Assembly (NCBI GenBank): GCA_964605775.1
Contig: CAZSDU010000011.1
Span: 1-64,000 of the forward strand
Direction: 5' to 3'
DNA: 64,000 nucleotides
Source: CAZSDU01 sp964605775
Lineage (GTDB): Bacteria > Bacteroidota > Bacteroidia > Bacteroidales > FEN-979
Position numbers and translations under genes: made by a program
Part shown: one piece after another, positions 29,963 to 38,885 of the stretch
Layout: every line of letters begins with the position of its first letter
Numbering within the stretch: position 1 is the first letter of the stretch
Notes under the pieces: generated by a model
Told to the model about the DNA's origin: nothing
What the model saw: only the letters and a program-made list of their open reading frames with translations
Databases searched by the model: none

Positions 29963-32008
29963 TTACCAGATCTTCACCCTTAGGCTGTCAGGCCGCCACA
30001 TGGCATCTCCTTCTTTAATCCCGAAAGCAGCATAGAATTCAGGGATATCAGACAAAGTGCCATTGACCCTGAACTTTGCCGGCGAATGAACGTCGCTGCG
30101 AACCTGGTTAGCAATGGCCTCCGGACGGTCGTTGATCATCCAAGCCAGAGCATAGGCCAGAAAATATCGCTGATCGGGAGTCAGTCCTCCGATGATCTCC
30201 TTGTTGATATACTGAGGCCGTTTCTGGAAAGCCTGGTAGCCTATGATAATCCCTGCCAGATCGGCAATGTTTTCGCCCTGGGTCTGGGAACCATTTATGT
30301 GCAAACTATCGGCGGCAATATATCCATCAAACTGGCTGACGATCATTTTTGTTTTGTTAAAAAACCGGATGCTGTCCTCTGCCGTCCACCAGTTATTCAG
30401 GTTGCCGAATTCATCGTATTTGCAACCCTGATCATCAAAGCCATGGGTCATTTCATGCCCGAAAGTGGATCCACCAATAATGGAATACAGTATGGCATCA
30501 TCGGCCATCACTCTTTCATACCCTGGAACAATGATATTGCTGCCTGGAACACAGATCTCGTTGTTGGATGGATTATAATAGGCATTGTAAGTCTGGGGAT
30601 CCATATTCCATTCCTGGCGGTCAACCGGTTTACCAAATTTTGAGATGTTATAATTGAACCACCATTGGTTCCCGGCCATCACATTCCGCAGGTAGGAATT
30701 TCGGCTGATCTGCAGATTGCTCATGTCCTTCCATTTATCCGGATAACCCACCTTCATGATCATCCCATCCAGTTTCTTCAGGGCTTTTTGCTTGGTGCCT
30801 TCGCTCATCCAGTCAAGCGCTTTGATCCTTTCGGCGTATACCAATTTGATGGCATTACCGATCTCTATCAACTTCTCCCTGGTACCCTTTGGAAGGTACT
30901 CATCCACATAAACTTTCCCGATCAGGGCCCCCAGGGTTTCATCGGTCTGCTCCACTACCCTTTTCCATCTAAGCTTAGGCTCTTTCACTCCCCTCAAAGT
31001 AGTGGAATAGAAATGAAAAGTTTCCAAATAGGTCTTATCATCCATGTAGTTTGAAAGTCCACTGATCAGGTGGATTTTCAAATAATTTTTCCAGTCGTTC
31101 AGGGCAAACGAATTCAGATTGCCATTGATCCCCTTTAAAAATTCAGGTTGTCCGACAATGACCGTATCGACCTTCTGAATCCCTGTGACAGTAATAAATT
31201 CATCCCAGAAGAAAGCAGGCATGATTTTTTTAAGCTGTAAAAAGGATATCTTATGGTAGTTTTTCAGCGGATCGCGGGTATCTTCCAGTTTTCTGGATTT
31301 TCCCGCCATTTCAGTTTCCAATCTCATGACCTGGGCAGCTGCTTTCCCTGCATTTTCTTCGGTATATCCCATGATCACAAACATATGATTGAGATATTCC
31401 AGAAATTTTTGCCTGACCTTAACAGCCTGTGGATCCTTATCAAAATAATACGAGCGTTCGGGCAAACTCAATCCTCCCTGATTGATAAAGATGGCATATT
31501 TACTGCTGATCCGGTCATCCTGTCCCACATAAAATGAAAACAGTGGGGCGGAAGATATCGTATGGATAGTGGCCACTTCTCTGGCCAACCCGTTCAGATC
31601 ATTGATGGCATCGATACGATCAAGGTTTTCTTTAAGCTCAGAAATGCCTTTATCGTTTAAAACCAAGCTGTCCATCCCGGAATAGAAGAAATCGCCGATC
31701 TTTTGTTTGTTGCTCCCCTGTGGCTCATCCTTAAGTTTTGCAGAAGACTCACAAATGTTTCTAATCTGGGCATTGATGGTATCCCCGATCAGTTGCCAAA
31801 GGCCATTACTCTGTTCACTGGCAGGAATGGGATGCTCTTTAAACCATTTTCCGTTGGCAAAGAGAAAAAAGTCGTCTCCAGGCCTGACGGTTGAATCAAT
31901 ATGGGAAGCCATGGCATCGGTTTCCTGCCTCGAAAGCGTTTGATGAGTGCAGGAGAAAAAACCTGAGATCATCAGGGTCAGCGTGAGGGAAAAAAGGAAA
32001 TTTTTCAT
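29963..32008 (-). CDS. M13-family (neprilysin/PepO-like) zinc endopeptidase lipoprotein
   Basis: A 681-residue lipoprotein (signal ending S-G-F-F-S-C). The M13 N-terminal domain begins with D-D-F-F-L-F-A-N-G-K-W. The catalytic domain near the C-terminus has the zinc motif H-E-M-T-H in S-T-F-G-H-E-M-T-H-G-F-D-D-Q-G, the third ligand in E-N-I-A-D-L-A-G, and the substrate-backbone motif N-A-Y-Y in the V-N-A-Y/F-Y position. P-A-K-F-R-V-N-G-T-L-S and the terminal tryptophan (R-V-K-I-W) are family hallmarks. It probably digests peptides in the periplasm or at the surface, supporting peptide uptake. All catalytic residues appear intact. Confidence 0.95.
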   Translation of the reverse strand: MKNFLFSLTLTLMISGFFSCTHQTLSRQETDAMASHIDSTVRPGDDFFLFANGKWFKEHPIPASEQSNGLWQLIGDTINAQIRNICESSAKLKDEPQGSNKQKIGDFFYSGMDSLVLNDKGISELKENLDRIDAINDLNGLAREVATIHTISSAPLFSFYVGQDDRISSKYAIFINQGGLSLPERSYYFDKDPQAVKVRQKFLEYLNHMFVIMGYTEENAGKAAAQVMRLETEMAGKSRKLEDTRDPLKNYHKISFLQLKKIMPAFFWDEFITVTGIQKVDTVIVGQPEFLKGINGNLNSFALNDWKNYLKIHLISGLSNYMDDKTYLETFHFYSTTLRGVKEPKLRWKRVVEQTDETLGALIGKVYVDEYLPKGTREKLIEIGNAIKLVYAERIKALDWMSEGTKQKALKKLDGMIMKVGYPDKWKDMSNLQISRNSYLRNVMAGNQWWFNYNISKFGKPVDRQEWNMDPQTYNAYYNPSNNEICVPGSNIIVPGYERVMADDAILYSIIGGSTFGHEMTHGFDDQGCKYDEFGNLNNWWTAEDSIRFFNKTKMIVSQFDGYIAADSLHINGSQTQGENIADLAGIIIGYQAFQKRPQYINKEIIGGLTPDQRYFLAYALAWMINDRPEAIANQVRSDVHSPAKFRVNGTLSDIPEFYAAFGIKEGDAMWRPDSLRVKIW

Positions 32009-32130
32009 ACCATAAGGGATTTCGTAAAACTTGAAAATTAAGAATTTATTTGCTGTAAAAGTAATTCATTCCATTGTCTTGGAAAAAGTCAATCTATATA
32101 GCCTGACAAAAAGTCGCCACAGGCTCTTTT

Positions 32131-32940
32131 TCAAGGTATTAAAAAATTAATTTTTGCCGCAGTTGCTGAATGGCATAGCCGGAATCCTATATAACCATAA
32201 CGGTATGCCGGGTTCGCACTTTCCCGGTCGCTTATCCTCAGTCCCGAATAGTCATAAAACCAACTTCCGCCCCTGATCACCCTGAAGTCGCCTAGATCAG
32301 GCCCCTTTGGATTAGACTTGGGTGAAACCATATACCAGGTTGGGGAATACCAATCTGAACACCATTCAAATACATTGCCGCTCATATCATATATTCCCAG
32401 TTCATTTGGTTTTTTAAGTCCCACGGGATGGGTCTTCTGATCCGAAGATCCAACTTTCCAGGCAACAGAGATGTCGGTGTTGCTTCCACTGTATTTGTAT
32501 CCCTTTGATGCAGCGCCACCCTTTGCGGCATACTCCCATTCCGCTTCCGTCGGAAGACGGAAATTCATTTTTGATTTTTCATTCAGTTTCTGAATAAATT
32601 CCTGAACATTGTACCAGCTTACCCGTTCAACCGGACAAAGCAGGCAACCTTCAAAATAACTCTTATTGGTATCCTGGTCCATGATCATTTTCCACTCGGC
32701 CTGGGTTACCTCATATTTCCCGATAAAAAAATCGTTTAACACGACTTCGTGAACAGGGCGTTCATCCTCGCATCCCAGCTTCCATCCCATCATATAAGAG
32801 CCACCCTGGACGAAGACCATTTCCGGGGAAAATTCCTGGGCTGTGGTAAACCCAAGAGCAGAAAAAAATAAAAAGATAAATCCGGTTATAAAGTGCATTG
32901 AGGGCATGGATAAAGAATCTATTTTATGGCTTTTCCCCAT
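32131..32940 (-). CDS. Secreted formylglycine-generating-enzyme-fold (SUMF1) protein
   Basis: A 269-residue protein. A signal peptide is seen if translation begins at an internal ATG (32907 or 32898: MHFITGFIFLFFSALGFTTAQ). The FGE-sulfatase domain is complete: M-V-F-V-Q-G-G-S-Y-M-M-G, E-D-E-R-P-V-H-E-V, Y-E-V-T-Q-A-E-W, R-L-P-T-E-A-E-W-E-Y-A-A, N-x-F-E-W-C-S-D-W-Y, V-I-R-G-G-S-W and G-F-R-L-C. The two-cysteine active site of true FGE near G-F-R-C is not reproduced, so sulfatase activation is unlikely. Related domains occur in PorK/GldK and many structural proteins. No sulfatase gene lies nearby. Confidence 0.85.
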   Translation of the reverse strand: MGKSHKIDSLSMPSMHFITGFIFLFFSALGFTTAQEFSPEMVFVQGGSYMMGWKLGCEDERPVHEVVLNDFFIGKYEVTQAEWKMIMDQDTNKSYFEGCLLCPVERVSWYNVQEFIQKLNEKSKMNFRLPTEAEWEYAAKGGAASKGYKYSGSNTDISVAWKVGSSDQKTHPVGLKKPNELGIYDMSGNVFEWCSDWYSPTWYMVSPKSNPKGPDLGDFRVIRGGSWFYDYSGLRISDRESANPAYRYGYIGFRLCHSATAAKINFLIP

Positions 32941-33129
32941 AAAAAAGTCAGGGTTTTCATTTCTTCTTTCACATCCTCCTTATTTTTGCAATGAAGAACC
33001 TGCTCATCCATGAAATTGAAATTTTCGGGGGAATCGTATTGCTGAATACTGGATAAAACTGATTGTTGCTCCCATTAACAGTATTCCTGGGAACAGGAAT
33101 GTTTTAATTTTGCTCCTATTGCTCATGAT

Positions 33130-35127
33130 TTATTGATGATTTACTGAATTCTGTATCTTTTTCTTTATATTATCAAATACTTCCTTCGCAACTTTCCCAT
33201 GCAAGCTGTCGGTATTGACCTGCATGGCCATCGATAGGTCCAAAGCCGGAATATATTCCATGATAGTGATATAACCGGGAGCAAAACCGGTATGTCCGTA
33301 ACAGTCCAAGCCATTGGTTTCTCCAATAATACAACCGAGCCCGTACCTTGCATTCGCGGGAAGGGTTGTGGAAAGAAGGGAAGGGGTGATCATACATTTT
33401 CTCATGTCAGTTGAAAGCATTTGTCCGCCATAGAGTTTCCCTGCCCAGGAGGCAAGGTCTGATACATTTGTAATCAGTCCGCCACCTGTCCATTCAAGCT
33501 GGGGATTGAATGCATACTGACCCTTATTCACAACCTTAGGTGGTAGCAATATCTCCTCTGTGAGTTCGGTATAGCCCGGAATGAGACCAGGTAGATTCCT
33601 GCTATAGACAGGAAAGGTATGGGAAAGTTTGCAGGGGACCAGTATCATTTCATTCAGTACATCTTCATATCGTTTTGATGTTGCTTTTTCGATGATCGCT
33701 CCCAGCAGGATGTAGTGTGAATCGGAATAAGCCCATCCTGCCCCTGGTGGATTTGAAGATGGATCATTTTTAATGAAGTCCATGCGTTCTTCAACACTCC
33801 ATGTTTTGTCTGGATCCTTGTGAACCTCTTGCCAGAGTTCTTTATGATTAACATATTCGGGTACACCAGCGGTATGATTCAGTAACATGGCCAGGGTAAT
33901 TTCCCCGGCATTGGGAATATTCCGGAACCAGGCCTCATTGCCCAGGTAATCGGAAGCTTTTGCATTTAACCTGAGCTTTCCCTGTTCGACAAGTTTCAAA
34001 ACTACTGCTGCCACAAAAGTCTTACCCACGCTCCCTGAAAACATCAAGCCCCCGGAGGGCATGGGAATCAGTTTTTCCATATCAGCATATCCCGCTACCA
34101 GAGAAAGGTGTGTTCCGTCATGGAACCGCAGGGCTAAGGTAACTCCAGGCACTCCCTGATTTCGGATCATCGCATCCAGTTCCTCCTGAATTTCTTCTCT
34201 TCCGTCAAGCCAGTGCAACAGCTTAAGTGTAAACCGGGCATTCTGCGGAGCATCCGGGGAATTAAACCCTACCGGAAACTGTGCGTTCGCGATCTGTGCG
34301 GTGAACATGGCAGCTTCACCAAACACAGCAACTTTTCCTTTGCCATAGTTCAGCAGGGCTCCCTGTTGGAGGCCATCCAGGCTTTGCCGTGGTATTCCAG
34401 GTTGAAAATTCCATGCTGTATCTGGCTGAATGGACCAGTGTTCAGGCCTGAAGCTGAGTACCGGAATGGCTGCGGTTGGAGATTTGAATGCCGAACCGGT
34501 AAAGGTGACGACTTTGTCAACAGGCTCCGGTACCTTATCTCCGTAAGTTATGGGTGATTCCCGGAGTGAACTGTCAACCTTGGTGAAGCAGGAAGGAGGC
34601 CAGGATCGTTCAGCGGTAAAGGCAAATCCATTTAGGAATTCAAATCCAAATGCTTTTCCGAGCTGGGATGCTGCTCCTGCAAAAGGCATATGGTCGGCTA
34701 TGAGCAGCAAACAGCCGCCGTTTCTGACCCATTGTACGATCAGCGCAATCTCTTCGCCGGTGAATGCCGGGGGAGTAGGCAGTATCCACCTGCCAACATT
34801 GGAAGCATCGAGCGCATTGGCAATCACCAGTATCCTGCAGTCTTTCAGATTATCCAAGCTAACGACAGATGCGATCAAGGAACCCACCCTGTAACCATCT
34901 TGTTCTAATAGTTTACTGAAAGCAAAAAAACCTCCCCCTTTGGTATGAAAGTTATGATGCGCTTGATCAATCAGCACGATGGGGCCATGAGAAAAGGGAT
35001 AGGCAGGATGCGGATTATTAAACCTGAAAACTGTATCTGGTGCCTGTTGAGCCCGTGCATCAACTGACAGGACAGCAAGGAAAAGAAGCGAGGGCAGTAA
35101 TGAATTGAAAGGTCTGAAGTGTTTCAT
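33130..35127 (-). CDS. Exported two-domain protein: GATase-like N-domain plus serine beta-lactamase-fold hydrolase
   Basis: A 665-residue protein with a signal peptide ending VDARAQ. Residues about 45-310 resemble a DUF4350/class I glutamine-amidotransferase-like fold: I-V-L-I-D-Q-A-H-H-N-F, I-L-V-I-A-N-A-L, L-L-L-I-A-D-H-M-P-F, and G-K-G-K-V-A-V-F-G-E-A-A-M-F. Residues about 320-650 form a class C beta-lactamase/DD-peptidase-like domain: S-x-x-K in S-G-S-V-G-K-T, Y-S-D as the Y-x-N equivalent (Asp instead of Asn), and H-T-G in Y-G-H-T-G-F-A-P-G-Y. It is more likely an esterase or peptidase than a resistance enzyme. The fusion is the notable feature. A promoter and a 51-codon frame lie just upstream. 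Confidence 0.88.
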   Translation of the reverse strand: MKHFRPFNSLLPSLLFLAVLSVDARAQQAPDTVFRFNNPHPAYPFSHGPIVLIDQAHHNFHTKGGGFFAFSKLLEQDGYRVGSLIASVVSLDNLKDCRILVIANALDASNVGRWILPTPPAFTGEEIALIVQWVRNGGCLLLIADHMPFAGAASQLGKAFGFEFLNGFAFTAERSWPPSCFTKVDSSLRESPITYGDKVPEPVDKVVTFTGSAFKSPTAAIPVLSFRPEHWSIQPDTAWNFQPGIPRQSLDGLQQGALLNYGKGKVAVFGEAAMFTAQIANAQFPVGFNSPDAPQNARFTLKLLHWLDGREEIQEELDAMIRNQGVPGVTLALRFHDGTHLSLVAGYADMEKLIPMPSGGLMFSGSVGKTFVAAVVLKLVEQGKLRLNAKASDYLGNEAWFRNIPNAGEITLAMLLNHTAGVPEYVNHKELWQEVHKDPDKTWSVEERMDFIKNDPSSNPPGAGWAYSDSHYILLGAIIEKATSKRYEDVLNEMILVPCKLSHTFPVYSRNLPGLIPGYTELTEEILLPPKVVNKGQYAFNPQLEWTGGGLITNVSDLASWAGKLYGGQMLSTDMRKCMITPSLLSTTLPANARYGLGCIIGETNGLDCYGHTGFAPGYITIMEYIPALDLSMAMQVNTDSLHGKVAKEVFDNIKKKIQNSVNHQ

Positions 35128-35128
35128 A

Positions 35129-35284
35129 TTAACCTCTGAGCAGATTATTAATCCAAAAGTTACAGACTGAATAAATGATTTTTCTTAGCCTGTCGAGCAC
35201 TTTCCTCTTAAACTGCATCCGCCTGTTCGGAGCCGGCAAAACAGAAGTAATGCCAATCAGTAAAAAAATGATGAGCAAGCGCAT
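35129..35284 (-). CDS. Possible 51-residue small protein upstream of the beta-lactamase-fold gene
   Basis: The ATG at 35284 opens a frame of 51 codons ending TAA at 35129-35131, one base before the next ATG at 35127. The first 18 residues (MRLLIIFLLIGITSVLPA) look like a signal peptide or membrane helix. The rest is basic (R-R-M-Q-F-K-R-K, R-L-R-K). A full TTG-N19-TAACTTTG promoter lies 18 nt upstream. It could be a real small protein, a translated leader that couples to the hydrolase, or chance. It partly explains the 35128-35514 gap; the remaining ~180 bp up to the response-regulator stop show nothing recognisable. Confidence 0.4.
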   Translation of the reverse strand: MRLLIIFLLIGITSVLPAPNRRMQFKRKVLDRLRKIIYSVCNFWINNLLRG

Positions 35285-35301
35285 AAGACAGAGTGAATAC
35301 A

Positions 35302-35331
35302 CAAAGTTATGGCAGAATTCACTTACAACAA
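35302..35331 (-). promoter_or_regulatory. Promoter for the small frame and beta-lactamase-fold gene
   Basis: On the minus strand TTG (35331-35329), a 19-bp spacer and TAACTTTG (35309-35302) match the Bacteroidota consensus exactly. Confidence 0.7.
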
Positions 35332-35514
35332 CTATAATCGGTGATCGCCGCTATTATCTTGATGATTTGCCTTCCTTCATTTCTTCAAAAAAATCCTGCT
35401 TTTTCTTAGATTCCCGGCGATGCATGATCTCCTACCGGTCGCATGGATCATTTACTGAGCAAATAAACAAGACCCGGAAAATGCCAATAGCATCCATGGG
35501 ATTAATGGGCTGCA

Positions 35515-36228
35515 TCATTTGAATTGTTCCCCACCGATAACCTTCATCCGGTACCCGACATTATGAATGTTCTCTATGAGCAGACCGGGATCGGCTTTCA
35601 GCATTTTGCGCAGACGGGAGATGAAGACATCCAGACTGCGGCTGGCAAAGAAATGATCGTTCCCCCAGACTTTAATCAACAGATCTTCGCGTTTGATGAC
35701 CTGGTTCATGTTTTCTGCGAAATGCAAAAGGAGCTCGTTTTCCCGGCGGGTAAGCGTCAGGCTTTCTCCAAATCCGCTGAGCTGTTGATTGGCCGGGGCG
35801 AAAAGGAATTGTCCCAGGGTGATTGTGCTTTTTAATTTAAGGGGAGGAGCTAGGATTTTACTTCTTTTCAGAAAGATTTCAATCTTCAGCAGTAGTTCCT
35901 CTATACTAAAAGGCTTGGTGATATAATCATCAGCGCCAAGCTGAAGTCCGAAAATGCGGTCTTCACGGGCTGAACGGGCAGTGAGGAAGAGGATGGGAAT
36001 TTCCTGATTCTTCTCCCTTATACTGGAAGCCAGAGTAAAACCATCCATTTTTGGAAGCATGACATCAAGAATGCAGAGATCATAGGTCTTTTCATTGATC
36101 ATCTCCAATGCCCTCACGCCATCTTCACAATAATCAACCGCATAACCTTTCATTTCAAGATTATCGCGGGTAACAAATGAAAGGGTGGTATCATCTTCAA
36201 CGTACAGCAGACTGGCTTTCTTTTCCAT
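35515..36228 (-). CDS. OmpR-family response regulator (RprY-like)
   Basis: A 237-residue DNA-binding regulator. The receiver domain (about 5-120) has acidic residues in Y-V-E-D-D-T, the phospho-acceptor Asp in C-I-L-D-V-M-L-P-K-M-D-G, the Thr in F-L-T-A-R and the Lys in I-T-K-P-F. The winged-helix domain (about 135-230) shows L-T-R-R-E-N-E-L-L, V-I-K-R-E-D-L-L-I-K-V-W-G and R-S-L-D-V-F-I-S-R-L-R-K-M-L, then G-Y-R-M. It closely fits RprY of Bacteroides/Porphyromonas. It lies 6 nt behind its sensor kinase gene. A candidate binding array lies at 37545-37603, upstream of the kinase gene. Confidence 0.93.
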   Translation of the reverse strand: MEKKASLLYVEDDTTLSFVTRDNLEMKGYAVDYCEDGVRALEMINEKTYDLCILDVMLPKMDGFTLASSIREKNQEIPILFLTARSAREDRIFGLQLGADDYITKPFSIEELLLKIEIFLKRSKILAPPLKLKSTITLGQFLFAPANQQLSGFGESLTLTRRENELLLHFAENMNQVIKREDLLIKVWGNDHFFASRSLDVFISRLRKMLKADPGLLIENIHNVGYRMKVIGGEQFK

Positions 36229-36234
36229 GATTCA

Positions 36235-37503
36235 TCAGGGTTTTAGCGGGATCTCAAGGGTAAAAACGGCACCCTTACCGGGTTCGCTGCCGAGCCGGAT
36301 CTTCCACCCATGCGCCCGGCAGATGATTTTAACATAATACAAGCCCAGGCCGAATCCTTTCACGTCATGAATATTACCCGAAGGGATACGAAAAAACTTT
36401 TCAAAAACCCGGTGGTGGTATTTGGGGTCTATACCCGGTCCGTTATCGGTCACGCTGATTAACACCACATCTTTTTCTTTTCGTGTCATGATCTGTATCA
36501 AAGGATTATCCCCGGCATATTTCAGGGCATTATCGGTCATGTTGTAGAGGATGCTGCTCAGGTGAAGGATATCAGCTTCAACCTTATCTACGGCATCATC
36601 CAGGCTTACTTCAATCTTTGCGGAACTGCCATGGTTGGCCTTGAAGTTATCCGTCAGGGTCCGGATCAGTTCGTTCAGGGCAATCCTTTCCTTTTTCAGT
36701 TGTATCCTGTTTTTTTCGAGACTGGCGATCTGGAGCAATTTCTCCACCAGGAAGTTCAGTCGTTGGGTTTCCTGTTTGATGATCCATCCATACCTGGATA
36801 AGCGTATCGGATCATTGACTATGTCAGGGTGAACCAGTATATCGGCAGAAATGTTAATGCTTGAAATGGGGGTCTTGAATTCGTGGGTCATGGTGTTGAT
36901 GAAATCCTTTTGCATTTCTGAAAACCTTTTTTGCTGAAGGATGATAAAGATGGCATACACAAAAAAAATGACCGACAGCAGCAGAATGACTGTAAAGAAA
37001 AACCAGATGGCCATATCTCCGGCCACTGAACTTCTCAATGAAGGGAAACGGATTCCGAAATAATAAAGGTATCCGCTGTATTTAGGTAAATTGACCGTGA
37101 GTTTTGGGGACTTGCTGGCGCCATTGGTGGAGATATAGTCGCCGTAAACCATTTTGTCGGTATGGCAATCATAAATGGCATACTCATAGTCCGTTTGCAG
37201 GTTCAGTTTCTCAAATTCTTTTTTCAGGTAAAACTCAAGGATGTTGGCATCAATCATGCTGTTCAAATCCACCACGAAATAATTCGAACTGAGTTGCCGT
37301 ACCGGGTTCCCGTAAGGAAGTGTGGTGGCATTTAGCCTGCTTATTTTTTCTGCCACATTTTTCAATCCGATCTCAATGGTTTGAAAAAACTGTTTTTCCC
37401 TGATGTTCCAGGCCTTGTGCAGGAAATAGGCCTGAACACTGATAATCCCGATAATGGAAATGGCTCCCAGCAGGACAACGAACCGGATTTGTTTATGCCG
37501 CAT
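36235..37503 (-). CDS. Membrane sensor histidine kinase (RprX-like)
   Basis: A 422-residue inner-membrane kinase. TM1 is at about residues 10-28, a periplasmic sensor region of ~130 residues follows, and TM2 is at about 163-187. The dimerisation/phosphoacceptor domain has H in N-T-M-T-H-E-F-K-T-P-I-S-S-I (about residue 209). The ATPase domain has N-A-L-K-Y-A, D-N-G-P-G-I, the F-E-K-F-F-R-I-P box and G-F-G-L-G-L-Y-Y-V. The architecture and adjacent OmpR-type regulator fit the RprXY pair, linked in this phylum to oxidative and envelope stress. First gene of the two-gene operon. Confidence 0.93.
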   Translation of the reverse strand: MRHKQIRFVVLLGAISIIGIISVQAYFLHKAWNIREKQFFQTIEIGLKNVAEKISRLNATTLPYGNPVRQLSSNYFVVDLNSMIDANILEFYLKKEFEKLNLQTDYEYAIYDCHTDKMVYGDYISTNGASKSPKLTVNLPKYSGYLYYFGIRFPSLRSSVAGDMAIWFFFTVILLLSVIFFVYAIFIILQQKRFSEMQKDFINTMTHEFKTPISSINISADILVHPDIVNDPIRLSRYGWIIKQETQRLNFLVEKLLQIASLEKNRIQLKKERIALNELIRTLTDNFKANHGSSAKIEVSLDDAVDKVEADILHLSSILYNMTDNALKYAGDNPLIQIMTRKEKDVVLISVTDNGPGIDPKYHHRVFEKFFRIPSGNIHDVKGFGLGLYYVKIICRAHGWKIRLGSEPGKGAVFTLEIPLKP

Positions 37504-37544
37504 ATCACTGTAAAAGTAAACAGAATTCAGGCGATGTACAAGGC

Positions 37545-37603
37545 ATTAACATTTTGTTTACACAGTTTTACATATCGTTTACAAAGATTTACAAGCCGTT
37601 AAC
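37545..37603. promoter_or_regulatory. Six helically phased TTWAC boxes (candidate response-regulator array)
   Basis: TT(T/A)AC occurs at 37546, 37557, 37567, 37578, 37588 and 37599, at spacings of 11, 10, 11, 10 and 11 bp. That averages 10.6 bp, so all boxes lie on one face of the helix. Four read GTTTAC, GTTTTAC, GTTTAC and ATTTAC. Inverted copies (GTAAA) lie at 37510 and 37516. The array lies between the divergent rprX-like and DUF1573 genes and ends about 20 bp before a GATCTTTG element at 37626-37633, a weak -7 for the DUF1573 gene. Confidence 0.65.
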
Positions 37604-37671
37604 CTGCTTATCAGAAATACAGGATGATCTTTGCCCTGTTTTCATTATTCATTCATTTAAAAACTTAACCC

Positions 37672-38109
37672 ATGAAAAAAATGACCCTTTTACTGGCGGT
37701 GATTGCTTCATTCGCCTGCTATGATGTCAATGCACAAAACAACAGCGACAAAAATACGGTTGCTATTTCAACGATTAAAACCAATGGTCCTGTAGCAAAA
37801 CTGGACAAAATGTCGATCGATTTCGGGAACATCGAAAAAGGTATCCCAAAAACGGCTAATTTCATCTTGACCAACGATGGCAATGAACCTTTAATCATTG
37901 CCACTGCGGTAGCATCCTGCGGATGTGCCAATCTCAAATACGATAAAGAACCTATACTGCCAGGGAAGACAAGCACTATCTCGGTGACCTATAATGCCCT
38001 GGCCCCCGGAGCATTTATGAAAAGCATCACCCTGAAAACCAATGCCGGTGATCAGCCCATTGTGTTACAGATCAAGGGAACGGTCGCTGAGAAAAAAATT
38101 AATCAATGA
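37672..38109 (+). CDS. Secreted DUF1573 protein
   Basis: A 145-residue exported protein with a signal peptide ending DVNAQ. The DUF1573 Ig-like domain (about 40-140) is clear: F-G-x-I-E-K-G, F-x-L-T-N-D-G-N-E-P-L-I-I, then V-A-S-C-G-C-A with L-P-G-K-T-S-T-I-S-V-T-Y. The C-G-C pair is conserved in the family; such proteins often bind metal or act as small periplasmic immunoglobulin-like adaptors. Divergent from the RprXY-like operon across the phased array, so it is a likely target of that system. Its 3' end overlaps the ABC permease gene tail-to-tail by 7 nt. Confidence 0.9.
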   Translation: MKKMTLLLAVIASFACYDVNAQNNSDKNTVAISTIKTNGPVAKLDKMSIDFGNIEKGIPKTANFILTNDGNEPLIIATAVASCGCANLKYDKEPILPGKTSTISVTYNALAPGAFMKSITLKTNAGDQPIVLQIKGTVAEKKINQ

Positions 38110-38885
38110 TGATCTGCATGCTTCCAAAAGCTTAGGGTTGCCCAGTATCCCAGGATAAAGGTCAGGAAAAGAATGATGTAACTGCTTAAATGAAGCTCCA
38201 GGCCTGGGGTATCCTTTGCAACCGCAAACAATCCTGGGATAGCCCAGGGGAAATAAGGCCCCAGGCCAATCAGCCCGATGAATTGTGCCATAATCATGGT
38301 AAGGATTACAAAGCCCAAGGGAGCAATGATCCCTCTGCTATAACCGGATAAAAATGCAATGGGAGAACATAGCAATAATGTGAGCAGGGCGCTGATAAAG
38401 AAGTTTGTTGTGAAATGGGCAAAGTCAGAAGCTGACCAGTAAGGTAATTTCATGGCAAATCCCATGATAATACCAAAAATAAAAAGGATCAATGCAAGGA
38501 TGATACAACACAGAAAGCTTGTTGTAAATTTTGCCATTACTATGGAGGATCGCGGGACAGGCAAGGCCAGAATATCCTTCATGGTACGATCAAGATATTC
38601 ACGGCCAAACACCCAGGTGGTGACAAACCCGAATCCAATCAAACCCAATGAAGACATGACCTGATTTAACAAAGAAAAATAACCCGACCAATCGTTTTCG
38701 CCGAACATTTTTGCTTTAGTGCCAATCATTCCCAATTTTCCGGCAATTTCAGGGTTGCGGGCAACAAAAAGCATCAGGCCCATCATCAGGGGAATGATGG
38801 CAAAAACGATCATGGTCACAAACAGAATCTTTGACTTGCGGGTTTTTATCAATTCCACGCTGAATGCTGTTAATACATTCTTCAT
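38103..38885 (-). CDS. ABC-2-type transporter permease
   Basis: A 260-residue inner-membrane protein with six hydrophobic segments, typical of the NatB/ABC-2 permease families. It begins K-N-V-L-T-A-F-S-V-E-L-I-K-T-R-K-S-K-I-L-F, with the coupling-helix region V-F-G-R-E-Y-L-D-R-T-M-K-D-I-L-A-L-P-V near residue 90. It partners with the ATPase just upstream, whose stop overlaps this start by 4 nt. Substrate unknown. Expression is probably controlled by the TetR regulator encoded upstream, by analogy with drug or bacteriocin exporters. Confidence 0.9.
   Translation of the reverse strand: MKNVLTAFSVELIKTRKSKILFVTMIVFAIIPLMMGLMLFVARNPEIAGKLGMIGTKAKMFGENDWSGYFSLLNQVMSSLGLIGFGFVTTWVFGREYLDRTMKDILALPVPRSSIVMAKFTTSFLCCIILALILFIFGIIMGFAMKLPYWSASDFAHFTTNFFISALLTLLLCSPIAFLSGYSRGIIAPLGFVILTMIMAQFIGLIGLGPYFPWAIPGLFAVAKDTPGLELHLSSYIILFLTFILGYWATLSFWKHADHH

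Noticed and set aside
32981..33056. TATTTTTG and a 21-codon frame (from 32991) between the FGE-fold and beta-lactamase-fold genes
   Set aside because: Too short and without a leader or conserved features; probably chance.
33130..35127. Beta-lactam resistance gene
   Set aside because: The beta-lactamase-fold half has Y-S-D instead of Y-x-N and is fused to a GATase-like domain; it fits the large esterase/peptidase group better.
35175..35522. A 115-codon plus-strand frame in the gap before the response regulator
   Set aside because: No family features, no promoter, and it is antisense to the small frame and its consensus promoter.
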